Shown one piece after another: positions 7,846 to 16,560 of a stretch of DNA of 36,430 nucleotides. Source of the DNA: Terriglobia bacterium (GTDB lineage: Bacteria; Acidobacteriota; Terriglobia; Terriglobales; Acidobacteriaceae); contig JAIQEY010000018.1 of the NCBI GenBank assembly GCA_020073565.1, forward strand, positions 1-36,430, read 5' to 3'. The stretch's first letter is position 1, and every line of letters begins with the position of its first letter. The notes under the pieces were generated by a model that had not been told where the DNA came from, did no database searches, and was given only the letters and a program-made list of their open reading frames with translations. Both the position numbers and the translations under genes were made by a program.

Positions 7846-8883
7846 CTACTCCGATTCATTCAGAAGCTTGTCGAACAGCCGCGCGATATACGACACGGCC
7901 GACATGGTGTGCTGATAATCCAAGCGCGTGGGACCAATGACCGCCAGCGATCCCATCACTTCACCTCCCACACGCGCCGGAGCCCCGATCAGAACGAAGT
8001 TGCGCATCGAGGGCAGAGTCTCGTCGAGGCCAATCACCACCCGCACCGCTTCCTGCCGCGTGTCGAGATAGGCGCTAAGCAGCGCGACGACCTTTTCTTT
8101 CTCCTCCAGCGTGCGCAGCATGTCCTGCAGACGTTGTCGATCTTCCTCCCCGGTAACGAGGTTGGCTGCGCCTTCGACGAAGACCGCCTCCGTCCCCTCG
8201 TTCGAAGCCAGCGCGCCCTGCTTGTACAGTTGTTCGATCGACTTCATCAGCCGGTCGTACTCATTGCGTTCCTGCTCGATGCGGCGGGCCAGTTCGGCGC
8301 GCATGTCGTCCATTGTCCAGCCGCGAAAATTTTCGTTGATGTAGCGCGCCGCCAGGTCCAGATCCGCCTGCGGAATATCCAGCCGCAGTACTCGATCGCG
8401 TACGACACCCGACCGCGCAACCAAAACGGCCAGCACTTTCTGATCGCCGAGCCGCGAAAAATAAACATGCTCCAGCGCGTTCCGAGGTCCGCTGCTCGCC
8501 ACCGTCACGCCGACGCTATGCGAGATCAGAGAGAGCACGTGCGAAGTGCGCTCCATAAACTCTTGCACGTCGGTGACTCCGGTCAGCGTGTCCTGGATGA
8601 TGCTCTGATTCTCGTGCGAAAGATGCGCTTCGCCGCTGAGTTGCTCAACGTAGTAGCGGTACGCCTCCGCAGTCGGCACGCGACCCGCGGAAGTGTGCGG
8701 TTGCTCGAGATAGCCAGCGTCCGCTAGGTCGGCCATCACGTTGCGAATCGTAGCCGCACTGAGGCCTTCACGGCTGCCGCGTGCCAGCGTCCGCGAACCC
8801 ACGGGCTCCCCAGTGGCGATAAATGTCTCAACGATGGCGGTCAGGATTTCTCGTTCCCGTCCGCCGCTTGGTCCTGGTGGCAT
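7846..8883 (-). CDS. hrcA: Heat-inducible transcription repressor HrcA
   Basis: A 345-aa HrcA that normally represses class I heat-shock genes by binding CIRCE elements and is stabilised by GroEL. The N-terminal winged helix contains REILTAIVETFIATGEPVGSRTLAR and LSAATIRNVMADL. The middle GAF-like region follows, and the C-terminus has the conserved SLAVIGPTRLDYQHTMSAV. It is the first gene of the hrcA-grpE-dnaJ run. I found no CIRCE-like TTAGCACTC-N9-GAGTGCTAA upstream. Only a short TAGAAT / ATTCTA dyad (8939-8944 and 8969-8974) is visible, so autoregulation by the classical site is not supported here. Confidence 0.95.
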   Translation of the reverse strand: MPPGPSGGREREILTAIVETFIATGEPVGSRTLARGSREGLSAATIRNVMADLADAGYLEQPHTSAGRVPTAEAYRYYVEQLSGEAHLSHENQSIIQDTLTGVTDVQEFMERTSHVLSLISHSVGVTVASSGPRNALEHVYFSRLGDQKVLAVLVARSGVVRDRVLRLDIPQADLDLAARYINENFRGWTMDDMRAELARRIEQERNEYDRLMKSIEQLYKQGALASNEGTEAVFVEGAANLVTGEEDRQRLQDMLRTLEEKEKVVALLSAYLDTRQEAVRVVIGLDETLPSMRNFVLIGAPARVGGEVMGSLAVIGPTRLDYQHTMSAVSYIARLFDKLLNESE

Positions 8884-9051
8884 ACGTACCCTAGCGCGAG
8901 GCCGACGCCAGTCCCTAAGCTCTTTAGATGCAGAGATTTAGAATGCGACTCTCGCGGCTTCTATTGCGATTCTAGGGAGCGTGGACGAGGGTGTCAAGGA
9001 TGCGGGGAATGGAGTTGAATCAACTTGTCCTCTCGTCCCGCGAACGAACCG

Positions 9052-10032
9052 CTATCTGCCCGCGTGGCGCGACGATCGCACAACAGCCTTGCGGAACCAG
9101 CAGGCGCGCAGATGTTGGCCCGCGATGAATGACTTATCGAAATACCAGGACTGGCTGCCGACCTCGTGGTGCAAGCTCGTATCGCCCCCCGAAACGAACT
9201 CAAGTTCTTTTGGGATGCTCTGTACCTGCAAAGTCGCCCCAAGGGTCGCTTCGCCAAAATCGGTTACGTCGCAGAACTGCTCGGGCATAACTACGCGATA
9301 CCTCCACGTAACCTGACACACAGACTTCTCACCGCTCCTGACCGGTTTCAGGCTCACGGGCGGCAGAGCACTCCTGGGCACTCGTCTTACATTAAGCTCA
9401 TCCACTGTTTCCACTTTGGATGAAAGGTTCTCATCCGAAAACGTGTGGATCTTCCTTCCCGCAATTCCATACTCCAGAAATCGGAACTCAGGCTGAAAAA
9501 AGATCTCTGCGGCGATCTCGGGTGCATAATCCCGCACTGCGTCCGAGTAGTTCCTTACCTCATAGCGAACTTCGATCTCCACGCTGACGTGCCCATCCTC
9601 AGGAACCGAAAAAACATAGGACTTCACATAGTGGTCTCTGACCAAGTCCGTACCTACCATGTCTCGCATCGGCCCTTGCAACTCTGCCGGCAAACCTCGC
9701 CCGATCAACTTTTGGGCCAGGCCGTCGGAAACCCTTTCCACCAGGAGTCTGGCCGAGAAGAGGTCCAGGAACACTCCCAGCACCGCGACCACGATGAAGG
9801 AGTCCGCCACAAAAGAGACAAGCTCGGGAGCAGGCCACCAGTAGGGATACTTGAGCCTGACAACCCCGCCTAGAACACCCACGACGAGGAAGGGCAGCAG
9901 TAATCGCGCGTGGTCCTTGAGCGTCAACGAGCGAAATCGCTGTACCCTGGTCTTACGCTCCTCGGCCGAGGGCGTCGCCGGAGTCTCCCTGGACTCTGCC
10001 GGTTCCGCGGCAACAATCTCAAATGCTGGCAT
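9052..10032 (-). CDS. Two-TM membrane protein with beta-rich C-terminal domain, function unknown
   Basis: A 326-aa protein of unknown function. After a polar N-terminus of about 42 residues there are two hydrophobic helices (about 43-60 and 72-91), then a basic or amphipathic stretch (ARLLVERVSDGLAQKLIGRGLPAELQG). The C-terminal 200 residues look beta-rich, with alternating patterns such as VSVEIEVRYEVRNYSD and SVCQVTWRYRVVMPEQFCDVTD. The pattern of a TM hairpin, then LP-E-Q, then a beta domain is one I associate with scattered uncharacterised bacterial membrane proteins. No enzyme motif is visible. The start has a good GAGGTGG site. It stands alone between hrcA and a divergent flavoenzyme. 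A sensor or membrane-effector role would be speculation. Confidence 0.8.
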   Translation of the reverse strand: MPAFEIVAAEPAESRETPATPSAEERKTRVQRFRSLTLKDHARLLLPFLVVGVLGGVVRLKYPYWWPAPELVSFVADSFIVVAVLGVFLDLFSARLLVERVSDGLAQKLIGRGLPAELQGPMRDMVGTDLVRDHYVKSYVFSVPEDGHVSVEIEVRYEVRNYSDAVRDYAPEIAAEIFFQPEFRFLEYGIAGRKIHTFSDENLSSKVETVDELNVRRVPRSALPPVSLKPVRSGEKSVCQVTWRYRVVMPEQFCDVTDFGEATLGATLQVQSIPKELEFVSGGDTSLHHEVGSQSWYFDKSFIAGQHLRACWFRKAVVRSSRHAGR

Positions 10033-10387
10033 AGCGCCACCTCAATTCCCGGTATCGTTCGACCAACCGGGCGGTACTTCTCTTTCCAAGTCTTGCTAAC
10101 ACGAAAGTGGCGCTTGCGGTCTTTCGCTCCCGGTGGGTGACTCACACGACCGTGGGGCCCACACTCATTCGCGTTTCGCCGAATGAATGGGATTTGTCAT
10201 AATCTGAACCTCATCCCCGTCACAGTCAAGCACCGAAGGTCTCCTTATGCCTCTTGTCCTGTTTCCGTTCGTTTAGCCCGGCGCAGCCTGCAAACTGGGA
10301 GTTGCCAAAGCCTAACTCGATGCAGGACAAAGGCTGGTGGGCGCAATCCGGTCCGCTACAATGCTTAATCCTTCCGGAACTCTATCC
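10033..10387. other. Divergent intergenic region
   Basis: About 355 bp between two divergent genes with no convincing frame. It holds a dyad, CATTCG (10166-10171) with CGAATG (10180-10185), and a TACAAT hexamer at 10357. Nothing else is recognisable. Confidence 0.5.
10357..10362 (+). promoter_or_regulatory. Probable -10 box of the flavoenzyme gene
   Basis: TACAAT lies 25 nt before the ATG at 10388; a matching -35 box is weak. The hexamer is the same one seen before other genes in this window. Confidence 0.4.
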
Positions 10388-11530
10388 ATGACCACCAAAC
10401 CTCACATTGTTGTGATCGGCGCGGGTGCATTCGGCGTTTGGACCGCTCTCTATCTTCTGCGCGGCGGAGCCCGCGTCACGCTGCTGGATGCCTGGGGACC
10501 TGGCAATTCCCGGGCCTCCTCGGGCGGCGAGACCCGCATCATGCGCGGCGCTTACGGGCCCGACCAGCCTTACACCCGGCTGGCCGCACGTGCGATGGAG
10601 TTGTGGAAGGAGCACGAGGCACAGTGGAGACGGAAATTCTTCTTCCCCATCGGTGTCCTGTGGATGGTTGAAGCCGACGACGTGTTCGAGCGTGGATCGC
10701 TGCCCTCCCTGACAGACGCAGGAGTTCCCTTCGAGCAACTATCCACCAATGAAATGGCACGCCGCTGGCCGCAAATCCGGTTTGACAATGTCTCGTGGGG
10801 CATCTACGAACCGCACAGCGGATACCTTCTTGCGCGAACTTCGGTGCAAGCCGTGGCCGATCAGTTCGCGGAGGAAGGGGGCGAGTACCATCAGGTAGCC
10901 GTCGCGGCGCAGGGCTTCGACAACGGGGACTGGAAAGAACTCTCGCTTTCCGATGGATCAACGCTCGTCGCCGACCAATACGTCTTCGCCTGCGGCCCGT
11001 GGTTGGGCCAGCTCTTCCCGCAGACGATCGGTCCGCATTTCGTCTCCACCAAGCAGGACGTCTTCTTCTTCGGAACTCCCGCGGGCGACTCGCGCTACAA
11101 CGAAGACAACATTCCCGTCTGGGCTGATCACGGCGATCACTTCATGTACGGCATCCCCGGCAATCAAGGACGCGGTTTCAAACTGGCCGATGACACGCGA
11201 GGGCCTGGGTTCAATCCAACTTCCGGGCAGCGGCTGGTCAGCGAAGAGGGGCTAGCCGCGGCGCGCCGTTATCTTTCCTACCGCTTCCCGGGCATGAAAG
11301 AAGCCCCGTTAGTTGAAGCCCGCGTCTGCCAGTATGAGAACTCGACCGACCACAACTTCATCATCGACCGTCATCCAGCTAACCCGCAGGTATGGATTGT
11401 AGGCGGAGGTTCCGGGCACGGCTTCAAGCACGGCCCCGCGCTGGGCGAGATGGTGGCGCGCCTGGTATTGCAAGGTGATCCGCTGAATCCTGTTTACCGC
11501 CTTGCGAGATTCAATCCAACTCATAAGTGA
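10388..11530 (+). CDS. FAD-dependent oxidoreductase, monomeric sarcosine oxidase-like
   Basis: A 380-aa flavoprotein of the D-amino-acid oxidase / MSOX family, expected to oxidise a secondary or N-methyl amine and make H2O2. The FAD-binding Rossmann motif GAGAFGVWTALYLLRGG is at the N-terminus and a family motif, SSGGETRIMRGAYG, follows. Near the C-terminus are ARVCQYENSTDHNFIIDRHP and GGGSGHGFKHGPALGEMVA. The Cys in RVCQYEN matches the position that carries covalent FAD in monomeric sarcosine oxidase. I chose the ATG at 10388 (MTTKPHIVVIG) because it places the dinucleotide-binding fold at the very N-terminus. The exact amine substrate cannot be told; no folate or tetrameric oxidase subunits are nearby. 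Confidence 0.88.
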   Translation: MTTKPHIVVIGAGAFGVWTALYLLRGGARVTLLDAWGPGNSRASSGGETRIMRGAYGPDQPYTRLAARAMELWKEHEAQWRRKFFFPIGVLWMVEADDVFERGSLPSLTDAGVPFEQLSTNEMARRWPQIRFDNVSWGIYEPHSGYLLARTSVQAVADQFAEEGGEYHQVAVAAQGFDNGDWKELSLSDGSTLVADQYVFACGPWLGQLFPQTIGPHFVSTKQDVFFFGTPAGDSRYNEDNIPVWADHGDHFMYGIPGNQGRGFKLADDTRGPGFNPTSGQRLVSEEGLAAARRYLSYRFPGMKEAPLVEARVCQYENSTDHNFIIDRHPANPQVWIVGGGSGHGFKHGPALGEMVARLVLQGDPLNPVYRLARFNPTHK

Positions 11531-11762
11531 GGTTTGGCAACAGACTGCACTCAAGCCACTTACGCCAAGTCCAAGCTTCCGTCCCCAAATCGGGAAACCT
11601 CCCACATCGGGAACAGGCTCCTCATCGACTTCGTCGGTTAGCTCGTTAGGCCCATTGACACCCAGAACAAAGGGGACTAAGTGTGGATGGTACGGGGCAA
11701 TAGACTCCCCATCTATGTAGCCCAGAGGGCACCCTGGTTTCCGCCAGTCGAGAGGCACCTCC

Positions 11763-13088
11763 ATGAAGCCTTCTTCGGTTGGCCGTTCCCCCCGCGGCTT
11801 GTTCTTGACGTGGATCATAGTCGGCACGATTCCGATCAGCCTGAGCCAGTCTTTCGCCCCTCGGCCGATATTTCATTCGTCCGTTCCCGAGTGCCGGCCC
11901 GCGTGTGAACGTGAACGACAAGCGCTCCCCGGATCTGTATCGTGCTGCGGGAATGAACTGGAGTATCTCGGGGTCTATTCCCCGGACGGAAAATATAGGA
12001 CGACAGCACGAACCGATCGTAGCAACGTCCGCAGCCCCGCCTCGTCCTCTAGCTTCTCCCGGGGCTGGTCGCGGCCCAGCGAGGTTCCCGATTTCATCAA
12101 TCTTCATCCCAGGGAGCGCATCGAAGAAAACTATGAGGCTCCCGCTCACGCTGTGAAACCGGCAAAAGGTCAGTCGATCCTGGCATCGCTTCGGGACAGC
12201 ATTGTCACGTTTGTCTACGGAAGGGAACGAATTCTGCTGGCGCCCCATCACGTTGTGGTTGACTCCCGGGGCCGCATGCTCATTGTTGACCCAGCCGCCC
12301 GCGCCCTTCACGTCCTCCAAGGTGGGGACTCCTTCCGCATCGCCGGGGGTCCGCAACGCCGCCTGCGCTTGCCCAATGGAATTGCGGTGGATGCAGCCGA
12401 CAACATCTACGTCGCCGACTCCGAGCGTGGACTCGTTCTGGTGTACGCTCCCGACGGGAAGTTTCTTCGCTACATCGGCAAACGCGGCGACGAGAGTTTG
12501 TTTCACTATCCAACGGCCATTGCCATTGACCGCAACAGCGGCCGCCTGTTTGTGCTCGATTCGCCTCGCCACCTCCTGTTTGTGCTCGATCTTGAAGGCA
12601 ACGTCCTCCAACGCATCGGCCGGCGCAGCGCCCACGCGATTGGAAAATTCAGTGGTGACACCATTCCCATGGACCTTGACTATCCTACTGAGATCGCAAT
12701 CGGGAACAACGAACTGGTGGTGGTCGACTCGGGAAATTCGCGGATCCGCATCATGGATCTGCAGGGCAACCCCTTAGCACAATTCAGGATTCCCGCCACT
12801 CCAGGCCCGCCCATGATTGACGAGGTGGGACTCAGCCTGGACCTGGCCGGCAATATCTACGTAAGCAGCGTCCGAGACTCGCATATCAGAATCTACGGCC
12901 GCGATGGCTCGCTGCTCGGTTCGTTTGGCCGGACCGGCTCGGAAATTGGCGAGTTTAATTCTCCCGCCGGTCTGTGGATTGATGGGATGGACCGCCTCTA
13001 TGTTGCCGATACGAACAATGGCCGGATCCAGGTGTTTCAACTCAGCCATAATACTGAGAGTGGAACCGAACCGGAAACGACGAGATAG
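11763..13088 (+). CDS. Secreted NHL-repeat beta-propeller protein
   Basis: A 441-aa protein with a hydrophobic segment at about residues 13-28 that can act as a signal peptide or anchor. From about residue 150 onward there are at least five NHL-type repeats, recognisable by phrases such as PNGIAVDAADNIYVADSERG, YPTAIAIDRNSGRLFVLDS, YPTEIAIGNNELVVVDSGN and SPAGLWIDGMDRLYVADTNN. These form a six-bladed propeller, usually used for binding proteins or ligands outside the cytoplasm; no catalytic residues are evident. The C-terminal residues after the propeller are polar. Start choice is moderate: ATG after a weak GAGG-like site. A longer frame on the other strand is a shadow. Confidence 0.82.
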   Translation: MKPSSVGRSPRGLFLTWIIVGTIPISLSQSFAPRPIFHSSVPECRPACERERQALPGSVSCCGNELEYLGVYSPDGKYRTTARTDRSNVRSPASSSSFSRGWSRPSEVPDFINLHPRERIEENYEAPAHAVKPAKGQSILASLRDSIVTFVYGRERILLAPHHVVVDSRGRMLIVDPAARALHVLQGGDSFRIAGGPQRRLRLPNGIAVDAADNIYVADSERGLVLVYAPDGKFLRYIGKRGDESLFHYPTAIAIDRNSGRLFVLDSPRHLLFVLDLEGNVLQRIGRRSAHAIGKFSGDTIPMDLDYPTEIAIGNNELVVVDSGNSRIRIMDLQGNPLAQFRIPATPGPPMIDEVGLSLDLAGNIYVSSVRDSHIRIYGRDGSLLGSFGRTGSEIGEFNSPAGLWIDGMDRLYVADTNNGRIQVFQLSHNTESGTEPETTR

Positions 13089-13169
13089 ACTGCTCAGATC
13101 TCCCCACAATCGCGACGGTCCCGGACACTTGTGCAGGTCCTGAAAGCGCTTCCAAAACCGGAGACGCGC

Positions 13170-14018
13170 CTATTGAATCTGAATCACTCCCTCGGAACTG
13201 GAGGACTTGATCTCCTCAACGCGTGCCACCACCTTGCGGGCAAATTCGTACAGCGACTTCGCGTGGGGCGAGTCTTCGCCCTGGAGCACCGCCGGCGATC
13301 CGCTGTCGCCCGACTTGCGGATCTGGGGATCGAGTTCGACGCTTCCGAGAAACGCCACGTCGAAGTGCTTCGCCATTTTCTCCGCGCCACCGCGCGAAAA
13401 AATGTCGATCTCGTGGTTGCAGTGCGGACAGACGAAGTAACTCATGTTCTCGACCACACCCACGACATCCACCTTCATCTGGCGAAACATCTCGATCGCC
13501 TTGCGAGCATCCTGCAGTGAAACGTCGGACGGCGTCGAGACAACAATCGATCCTGTCAGCGGCACCGTCTGAATCAGTGACAGCGCCACGTCGCCCGTTC
13601 CCGGCGGAAGATCGACCACGAGGTAGTCGAGTTCCCCCCACTCTACCGACCCTAGAAATTGGCGGATGATCGAATGCAGCATCGGCCCGCGCCAAATCAA
13701 TGGCTTGTCGCCGGGATTGAGGAAGCCGACCGAAATCACCTTGAGACCATGCGCGATGATCGGCGCAATATGATTCTCGCCCATCACTTTGGGCTGCTCG
13801 CTGGTGCCCAGCATGAGCGGAACGTTCGGCCCGTAAACATCGCCATCCAACAATCCGACTTTGTGCCCCATCCTGCTCAGCGCGATTGCCAGGTTCACCG
13901 CCAGCGTGGTCTTACCGACCCCGCCTTTGCCGGAACCAACCGCGACGATGGCATTGACGCCGGGAAGAGGTTGCGGAGTTGGTTGTTGCTGACCAGGATG
14001 ATGGGAATGAGCGCTCAT
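13170..14018 (-). CDS. mrp: Mrp/NBP35 family Fe-S cluster carrier ATPase
   Basis: A P-loop ATPase of the ApbC/Mrp/NBP35 family, 282 aa from the chosen ATG, which carries and delivers Fe-S clusters. It has the deviant Walker A GSGKGGVGKTT near the N-terminus, DGDVYGPN (Walker A' region), VDLPPGTGD (Walker B) and, in the C-terminal third, CPHC, the pair of cysteines that bridge a cluster between two subunits. The family's N-terminal DUF59 domain is absent, replaced by a short His/Gln/Pro-rich stretch (SAHSHHPGQQQPTPQP) that could bind metal. ATG at 14018 is preferred because a TATAAT box ends 6 nt upstream; an earlier in-frame start at 14048 would lie upstream of that box. It lies 137 bp downstream of cydB. 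Confidence 0.93.
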   Translation of the reverse strand: MSAHSHHPGQQQPTPQPLPGVNAIVAVGSGKGGVGKTTLAVNLAIALSRMGHKVGLLDGDVYGPNVPLMLGTSEQPKVMGENHIAPIIAHGLKVISVGFLNPGDKPLIWRGPMLHSIIRQFLGSVEWGELDYLVVDLPPGTGDVALSLIQTVPLTGSIVVSTPSDVSLQDARKAIEMFRQMKVDVVGVVENMSYFVCPHCNHEIDIFSRGGAEKMAKHFDVAFLGSVELDPQIRKSGDSGSPAVLQGEDSPHAKSLYEFARKVVARVEEIKSSSSEGVIQIQ

Positions 14019-14024
14019 CGTTCG

Positions 14025-14030
14025 ATTATA
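14025..14030 (-). promoter_or_regulatory. -10 box for a probable leaderless mrp transcript
   Basis: On the coding strand the sequence reads TATAAT-cgaacg-ATG. With the usual 6-7 nt from -10 box to start site, RNA should begin at or beside the A of ATG. No Shine-Dalgarno fits between. Confidence 0.6.
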
Positions 14031-14044
14031 CGGGGCAAGGCCCA

Positions 14045-14141
14045 GCATTTAGCAATTAGCACCTGCAAAACCGCCCGCGGAATACCTCTTAGGGTAACAG
14101 CTGTCTGAGTTGCCGATTGCTAAGTGCTAATTGCTAAGTGC
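14045..14141. repeat. 18-bp inverted repeat around a 61-nt spacer
   Basis: The arm at 14045-14062 (GCATTTAGCAATTAGCAC) and the arm at 14124-14141 are complementary at 17 of 18 positions. The right arm is part of a short direct repeat (ATTGCTAAGTGC type). It lies between cydB and mrp and may end the cydAB message or contribute to the mrp promoter. Confidence 0.8.
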
Positions 14142-14155
14142 CAGACGCTGAATGC

Positions 14156-15193
14156 TCAGTAGTGCCCTTCCCCCAGTTCCACCTTGCCGCGAAACTTGCG
14201 GTACACAAACACGAAGTACGCCGCCGCAAGGGCTGCACCCAGCGTCCACCAGATTATCCCCACGTTGAGGCCATGACTGCCGGCGGCAGTGTTGGAGACC
14301 GTTAGACTGTACTGCGGGTCCCGTGCTGGCAATACGACCGGATACAACGCAAATGCAGCGCCCACCAGCATTCCAGCGATGTACAGGCTGGAAGCTATAA
14401 ACGCCAACTTCTCTTTGCCTTTGGGATTGGCCCAGAGCATCACCGCCAGGCTGCCGAAGACCACCACGGGGACCAGCAGTCCAATCATGTGCTTCCCGTA
14501 ATTCGTCATGACACCTGGCTGGATGAAATACGTGGCAACCAAACCCATACAAGTGAGAAAGAATTGTAGCGGCCAGCACAGCAATGCGAGGCCTCGCGCG
14601 CGGCGGCCCAGGTCGTTCTCGGTCTTGACTGCCACATAAAGCGAGCCGTGCGTAGTCAGCGTTACCAGAGCCATCACGCCGATGAGCACCGTATACCAAT
14701 CGAGAATACCGGGCTGCGGGCCGAGCTTGAAATCCGTCCAAAGAGGTTCGAAGAAGTACCCGGTTGCGTCGAGGGGCACTCCGCGCACTACATTGCCGAG
14801 CGCCGCCCCAAAGAAAATGGCCAGCAAAATACTGGAAACACCAAACACCGCATCAAAGAAAGCCTGCCATACAGAGTTATGGATATGGGCGCGGAACTCG
14901 ATGCCGACCGCACGCAGCATGAGCAACCACAGCACCATCATCAGCGGCAGATAGAATCCGCTGAAACTTGATGCGTAGAGTTGGGGGAACGCGAAGTAGA
15001 GGGTGCCGCCGGCGGCCAGCAGCCAGACTTCGTTGCCGTCCCACACCGGACCGATGGCGCGCAGGACGCGGCGGCGCTCTTCGTCGGTCTTGGCGATGAA
15101 CAGATAAATCGCACCCGCGCCGAGATCGAATCCGTCGAGCACGACGTAAACGGTGACCATGACCCCGACAATCCAGAACCAAAGGCTTGCCAT
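14156..15193 (-). CDS. cydB: Cytochrome bd ubiquinol oxidase subunit II
   Basis: A 345-aa integral membrane protein, subunit II of the bd-type terminal oxidase that reduces O2 at low concentrations and does not pump protons. The N-terminus MASLWFWIVGVMVTVYVVLDGFDLGAG is the family signature, and GPVWDGNEVWLLAAGGTLYFAFP follows. About eight to nine TM helices are evident. It starts 2 bp after the cydA stop, so translation is coupled. No CydX-like small subunit frame is evident after it. Confidence 0.95.
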   Translation of the reverse strand: MASLWFWIVGVMVTVYVVLDGFDLGAGAIYLFIAKTDEERRRVLRAIGPVWDGNEVWLLAAGGTLYFAFPQLYASSFSGFYLPLMMVLWLLMLRAVGIEFRAHIHNSVWQAFFDAVFGVSSILLAIFFGAALGNVVRGVPLDATGYFFEPLWTDFKLGPQPGILDWYTVLIGVMALVTLTTHGSLYVAVKTENDLGRRARGLALLCWPLQFFLTCMGLVATYFIQPGVMTNYGKHMIGLLVPVVVFGSLAVMLWANPKGKEKLAFIASSLYIAGMLVGAAFALYPVVLPARDPQYSLTVSNTAAGSHGLNVGIIWWTLGAALAAAYFVFVYRKFRGKVELGEGHY

Positions 15194-15195
15194 AA

Positions 15196-16554
15196 TTACC
15201 TCCCCTCCACAGGCTGGTTGCCTGCCGTCAGGGATTCGCCGAGCGGACCCATCTCAATTTCCCGGCGCACCAAAAACAGGAAAAGAATCCCGAGAACCGT
15301 ATACATCCCCATAAATCCCAGCAACGTAAACATGCCGTTGCCGGCCGATACCGCCTTCGAGTAGCCATCCTCGGTGCGCATCAGCCCGTACACCAGCCAG
15401 GGCTGGCGCCCGAGTTCGGCAGTCATCCAGCCGGCGGTGTTGGCGATGTAAGGGAAGGGAGCGGAGAGCATCAGGATCCAAAGCATCCACTTGGTGGTGA
15501 AGAGACGGCCGCGCCAGAGCAGGACCACGGCGACCAACGCAATCGCGATAAACGCCGTCCCCAGGCCCACCATGATGTGATAGCTGAAGTAAAGCAGCGG
15601 GATGTTGCCCGGCCAGTCCTGCTTGGGGAAAGCGTCGAGTCCCTGCACATGCGCGCTCCAGCGCCGGTAGGTCAACATGCTAAGCATCCCGGGTACTTCG
15701 ATTGGATTGTCAATCTTGCCCTGCTGATCGTTGGGCTGGCCCATAATGACGAGGGGCGCGGCCGTCTGGCCCTGAAACAATCCTTCCATGGCAGCCAGCG
15801 TGACCGGCTGATGGGCAGCGACGAGCCGGCCCTGTCCATCGCCCGTAGGGAAGACCTGGAGGACGCTGAAGAGGCAAGCGGCGAGGACGCCCGTCCTCAC
15901 AAAGATGCGGGCATGTTCGGTGAACTTTCCCCATAACAAATAGAACGCGCCCACGGCGGCCATGACAAAGGCGCCGGTGATGACTGCGCCACTCATATTG
16001 TGGGCATATTGCCACCATGCCCAGGGATTCAGGACCAGGCCCCAAAAGCTCGCGAGTTGCACGGAGCCATCCGGAGCGAGGAAGTAGCCCACCGGGTGTT
16101 GCATGAACGCGTCGGTCGCGATGATGAAGTAACCCGACAGCCACGACCCGACAAAGACGGCGACCGCAGAGAGCCAATGCGCCCGCGGGCTGAGCCGCTT
16201 TTCGCCGTAGAGAAACAGCCCAAGAAACGCCGACTCAAGGAAGAAGGCGAACATCCCTTCCATCGCGAGTGTTTGCCCGATTACTCCGCCGGCAAACCGC
16301 GAGAAGTGCGACCAGTTCGTCCCGAACTGAAATTCCATTGGAATCCCGGTTACCACCCCGAGCACAAAATTGATTCCGAAAATTTTGCCCCAGAAGCGTG
16401 CCGCCTGGTTGTAGACGGCATCGTTCCGCCGCAAGCCGACCGTCTTGAGCACAACGATCAGCAGCGCGAGGCCCATGGTCAGTTGTGGAAACAGATAGTG
16501 AAAAGTTGCGGTGAAGGCGAAGTGAAGACGATGAACCAGAAGTGCGCTTTCCAT
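15196..16554 (-). CDS. cydA: Cytochrome bd ubiquinol oxidase subunit I
   Basis: A 452-aa subunit I that carries the three hemes and the quinol site. The N-terminus has HRLHFAFTATFHYLFPQLTMG with the high-spin heme ligand His. Other family blocks are GVVTGIPMEFQFGTNWSHFSRFAGGVIGQ, FFLESAFLGLFLYG, PVGYF and the terminal GWMTAELGRQPWLVYGLMRT. The Q-loop region is short, like the CioA (cyanide-insensitive) subgroup and unlike the long-loop E. coli CydA. No Shine-Dalgarno is obvious: a run of GGTCTCA-type repeats comes to within a few bases of the ATG. A likely -10 (CATAAT) lies further upstream. It forms an operon with cydB. Confidence 0.95.
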   Translation of the reverse strand: MESALLVHRLHFAFTATFHYLFPQLTMGLALLIVVLKTVGLRRNDAVYNQAARFWGKIFGINFVLGVVTGIPMEFQFGTNWSHFSRFAGGVIGQTLAMEGMFAFFLESAFLGLFLYGEKRLSPRAHWLSAVAVFVGSWLSGYFIIATDAFMQHPVGYFLAPDGSVQLASFWGLVLNPWAWWQYAHNMSGAVITGAFVMAAVGAFYLLWGKFTEHARIFVRTGVLAACLFSVLQVFPTGDGQGRLVAAHQPVTLAAMEGLFQGQTAAPLVIMGQPNDQQGKIDNPIEVPGMLSMLTYRRWSAHVQGLDAFPKQDWPGNIPLLYFSYHIMVGLGTAFIAIALVAVVLLWRGRLFTTKWMLWILMLSAPFPYIANTAGWMTAELGRQPWLVYGLMRTEDGYSKAVSAGNGMFTLLGFMGMYTVLGILFLFLVRREIEMGPLGESLTAGNQPVEGR

Positions 16555-16560
16555 AAAGAA

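Noticed and set aside
8939..8974. CIRCE operator upstream of hrcA
   Set aside because: Only TAGAAT / ATTCTA match as a dyad; the sequence does not resemble the CIRCE consensus.
11646..12635. A 329-codon open frame on the - strand
   Set aside because: It overlaps the NHL-repeat protein on the other strand and its translation is low-complexity without domain features.
15881..15896. GAGGAC-GCCC-GTCCTC hairpin inside cydA
   Set aside because: The encoded residues (RTGVLAACL) fit the normal CydA helix, so it is probably native coding sequence rather than an inserted repeat.
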